38,743 nt of DNA from contig CAZFIM010000021.1 in assembly GCA_964519615.1 (NCBI GenBank), forward strand, positions 1 to 38,743, in the 5' to 3' direction. Positions 37,257-38,743 of the stretch are shown piece after piece. This DNA comes from CAZFIM01 sp964519615. Its GTDB lineage: Bacteria > Chloroflexota > Dehalococcoidia > GIF9 > UBA5629. The position numbers and the translations under genes are program-made. The notes under the pieces are model-generated. The model worked only from the letters and a program-made list of their open reading frames with translations, was not told where the DNA came from and searched no databases. Every line of letters begins with the position of its first letter. Position 1 is the stretch's first letter.

Positions 37257-37294
37257 ATACTACCAATAATACTACTAATAATCTTACTAAACAA
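37257..37294 (-). promoter_or_regulatory. vapBC promoter with tandem 12-bp operator
   Basis: On the minus strand TTGTTT (37289-37294), a 17-bp spacer and TATTAT (37266-37271) form a promoter. On the plus strand ATACTACCAATA (37257-37268) and ATACTACTAATA (37269-37280) are a tandem 12-bp repeat with one mismatch that covers the -10 box. This is the expected layout for RHH autorepression. Confidence 0.65.
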
Positions 37295-37564
37295 GCGGCA
37301 TGTTATCCCATGATGGCAGCGGCCTTTCCCCTGGTAGCAGTAATTATTTTATATCAATTAGCATTCCGGTGTTTTTCGGCTTTTTCAGGTAACATCCGGC
37401 CATCCGCCGCAGGTTCGCCTTTTCCCCACTGTCACCATCCTCATCTTATCGGAACGGCGGTTTCTGAAAAAGAAGACTCCGGTAATAAGGAAACGCCCGT
37501 GAGAAATTAAAGCAAGTGCTATAATCCACGCACTAAGTTGAGTTAACCTTCAGAAAGCGGTACT

Positions 37565-37780
37565 TCACCGCTCAAATCCCGGTTTATCCCTGAGTTGCTT
37601 ATTCAAATCGTCCAGCAAACTGCAGAGCGTTCTTTGGCCGGTTGTCCCGGGTCCGATGCCCTTTTTACTCCACGTGCGGGGATCAACATAAATATAATTG
37701 GGGCATTTATCTTCACCGAGACACTTGTCCTGTCCATATTGGCATACGCGCCATCGTGCTACCGCTTCCATTAAGTCCAT
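37565..37780 (-). CDS. Small cysteine-containing protein of unknown function
   Basis: The frame encodes 71 residues with CQYGQDKCLGEDKCPNYIYVDPRTW, a Cys-rich segment (C-x6-C-x5-C) followed by an aromatic strand and a Leu-rich helix (LCSLLDDLNKQLRDKPGFE). The three close Cys plus one further downstream could bind zinc or an iron-sulfur cluster. The ATG has AGGGGG about 6 nt upstream. It lies 24 nt after the DUF1848 gene on the same strand, so the two are probably co-transcribed. I do not recognise the family. Confidence 0.65.
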   Translation of the reverse strand: MDLMEAVARWRVCQYGQDKCLGEDKCPNYIYVDPRTWSKKGIGPGTTGQRTLCSLLDDLNKQLRDKPGFER

Positions 37781-37804
37781 TAGTTACCCCCTTAGTGTAT
37801 TAAC

Positions 37805-38743
37805 TTAAGTAAACAGGCGTCCTTGCGAATCAGGTTTATCGATAGCAATTTTCTTACTTGCGGGATTTCGCCAAAGGAAAGGTGATTTGGGATCATGTTC
37901 TTTATACCTTCTGAGAGCAACCTCATAGTGAGTCGTGGAATAGCAATATGGACAACCATGTACGCAGGTATCATTCACTCCGATATCTTTGCTGGCTGCA
38001 CACATGCATGCTGCGCGTTGATAGGGATCTTTCCTGTAATTAATGTGTAAATCTGGCCACAGAGAATTAATCAAATGGGCATCTATACAACTGCCGCGTT
38101 TAATGCCGTGCCATTGATTGCTCATCTCTTCAGCACAGGTGTATATCTCAATACCCATTGCATCTGCTATACCTGCCATTTTTTTCATGAGTGTTGCCAT
38201 ATCTACAGACATGAGAGCATTATGGTCATAACTATATCCATGAGATATTTCCAGATTGGACAAACGGCGATCTGTCTTTTTATAGAGGTCTACGACACTT
38301 ATCATCACCCTTTTTGTATGGCCTGCCAGTAATGAAGCGATATTCTCAAATTTTTGAAGGTGAAAATCATAGTCAGTATTATTGGATATAATGATAGGGT
38401 CATAACGCCATATCACCCTCGCAGGACCAACATGCTCGCTTAACCTAACGAAAGTCTGTATACGTTTTTCAAGTGCTGGAACATGAGGCTCAAGTTCCTC
38501 CGGATAGTCATTCACGGTATATTGAAAATAGTATCTGTGCCCGATGGAATCCAGCATCTCCAAATATGGAATTAGAGGCTCAGGATTCTTAGACCACAAA
38601 ACGATGGTTTCCACGTCTTCAGGTTTTAATGAGACCTGCGTGATTTGATTAGCGTTAAAGGGATTGGCAACCGCACACCAGCCACTGCGTATGCGGTTCA
38701 TGAACCACTCGCTGTAAAAAGCCGGTATATCTGTCCGTCTACT
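37805..38743 (-). CDS. DUF1848 family protein (partial, N-terminus outside window)
   Basis: About 312 residues are visible; the frame remains open to the right edge. The residues before the first internal ATG read SRRTDIPAFYSEWF, the conserved N-terminus of DUF1848, so only about 5 residues are likely missing. Other signatures are VANPFNANQ, VSLKPEDVETIVLWSKNPEPLIPYL and YYFQYTVNDY. The C-terminal cysteine cluster CMCAASKDIGVNDTCVHGCPYCY contains CxxxCxxC. That spacing matches a [4Fe-4S] radical-SAM-like site, although it lies at the C-terminus rather than the N-terminus as in classical radical SAM enzymes. The substrate is unknown. The internal ATG at 38701 is not the true start. Confidence 0.88.
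   Translation of the reverse strand, partial: SRRTDIPAFYSEWFMNRIRSGWCAVANPFNANQITQVSLKPEDVETIVLWSKNPEPLIPYLEMLDSIGHRYYFQYTVNDYPEELEPHVPALEKRIQTFVRLSEHVGPARVIWRYDPIIISNNTDYDFHLQKFENIASLLAGHTKRVMISVVDLYKKTDRRLSNLEISHGYSYDHNALMSVDMATLMKKMAGIADAMGIEIYTCAEEMSNQWHGIKRGSCIDAHLINSLWPDLHINYRKDPYQRAACMCAASKDIGVNDTCVHGCPYCYSTTHYEVALRRYKEHDPKSPFLWRNPASKKIAIDKPDSQGRLFT

Noticed and set aside
37310..37510. Plus-strand frame of 66 residues between vapB and the small Cys-rich gene
   Set aside because: No ribosome-binding site, domain or coding-like composition; the 37295-37564 interval appears non-coding.

Overview
The window reads as a chromosomal segment of an anaerobic bacterium, most likely in the Chloroflexota and probably Dehalococcoidia. 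That placement is inferred from gene content: a compact TCA-type cluster with a LeuCD-like aconitase, malic enzyme, two-subunit class I fumarase and Sdh/Frd, plus a PAC2 protein and TldD/TldE. No rRNA or other taxonomic marker is present. I see no tRNA, rRNA, CRISPR array or complete insertion sequence.

Positions 1 to 9812 (minus strand) form a polymorphic-toxin locus. A very large secreted SpvB/Rhs (YD-repeat) protein of about 2720 residues has its own sigma70 promoter and a three-copy heptamer operator-like array. Downstream lie a small membrane protein (candidate immunity), the relic of a toxin domain with an HEGFH motif between imperfect repeats, a separate nuclease-like toxin tip with no Rhs core, and a partial immunity-type gene cut by the left edge. 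The Rhs protein carries two unusual inserts, an NHL-like propeller and an Fn3-like/DNRLRE-like cassette. The variable end is visibly AT-richer than the core.

Positions 10182 to 21083 are housekeeping: folC; a SWIM zinc-finger gene; tldD-tldE-PAC2-HEAT repeat-GNAT acetyltransferase as a tightly spaced operon; two envelope-anchored proteins of unknown function; a Trm112-like zinc ribbon; and a convergent folP-folK-queD operon. folB is not visible.

Positions 21242 to 33601 are a central-carbon block, all on the plus strand. It runs: acyl-CoA carboxyltransferase (12S-like), pyruvate/oxaloacetate carboxyltransferase (5S-like), LeuC- and LeuD-type aconitase subunits, isocitrate dehydrogenase, malic enzyme, fumarase alpha, succinate dehydrogenase/fumarate reductase A-C-D-B, fumarase beta. 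Together these can connect citrate to 2-oxoglutarate and succinate to fumarate, malate and pyruvate. The 12S/5S pair suggests biotin-dependent transcarboxylation between methylmalonyl-CoA (or another acyl-CoA) and pyruvate/oxaloacetate, that is a propionate/succinate pathway. The biotin carrier, methylmalonyl-CoA mutase and succinyl-CoA synthetase are not in the window.

Positions 33705 to 38743 are an accessory tail: a bicupin protein, a DUF4258/DUF2283 pair, degenerate intergenic repeats, an orphan protein, a VapBC toxin-antitoxin pair with a tandem operator, and a DUF1848 (radical-SAM-like cysteine cluster) gene cut by the right edge. Several genes start 7 to 12 nt after a -10-like hexamer without a Shine-Dalgarno sequence, which suggests leaderless translation.
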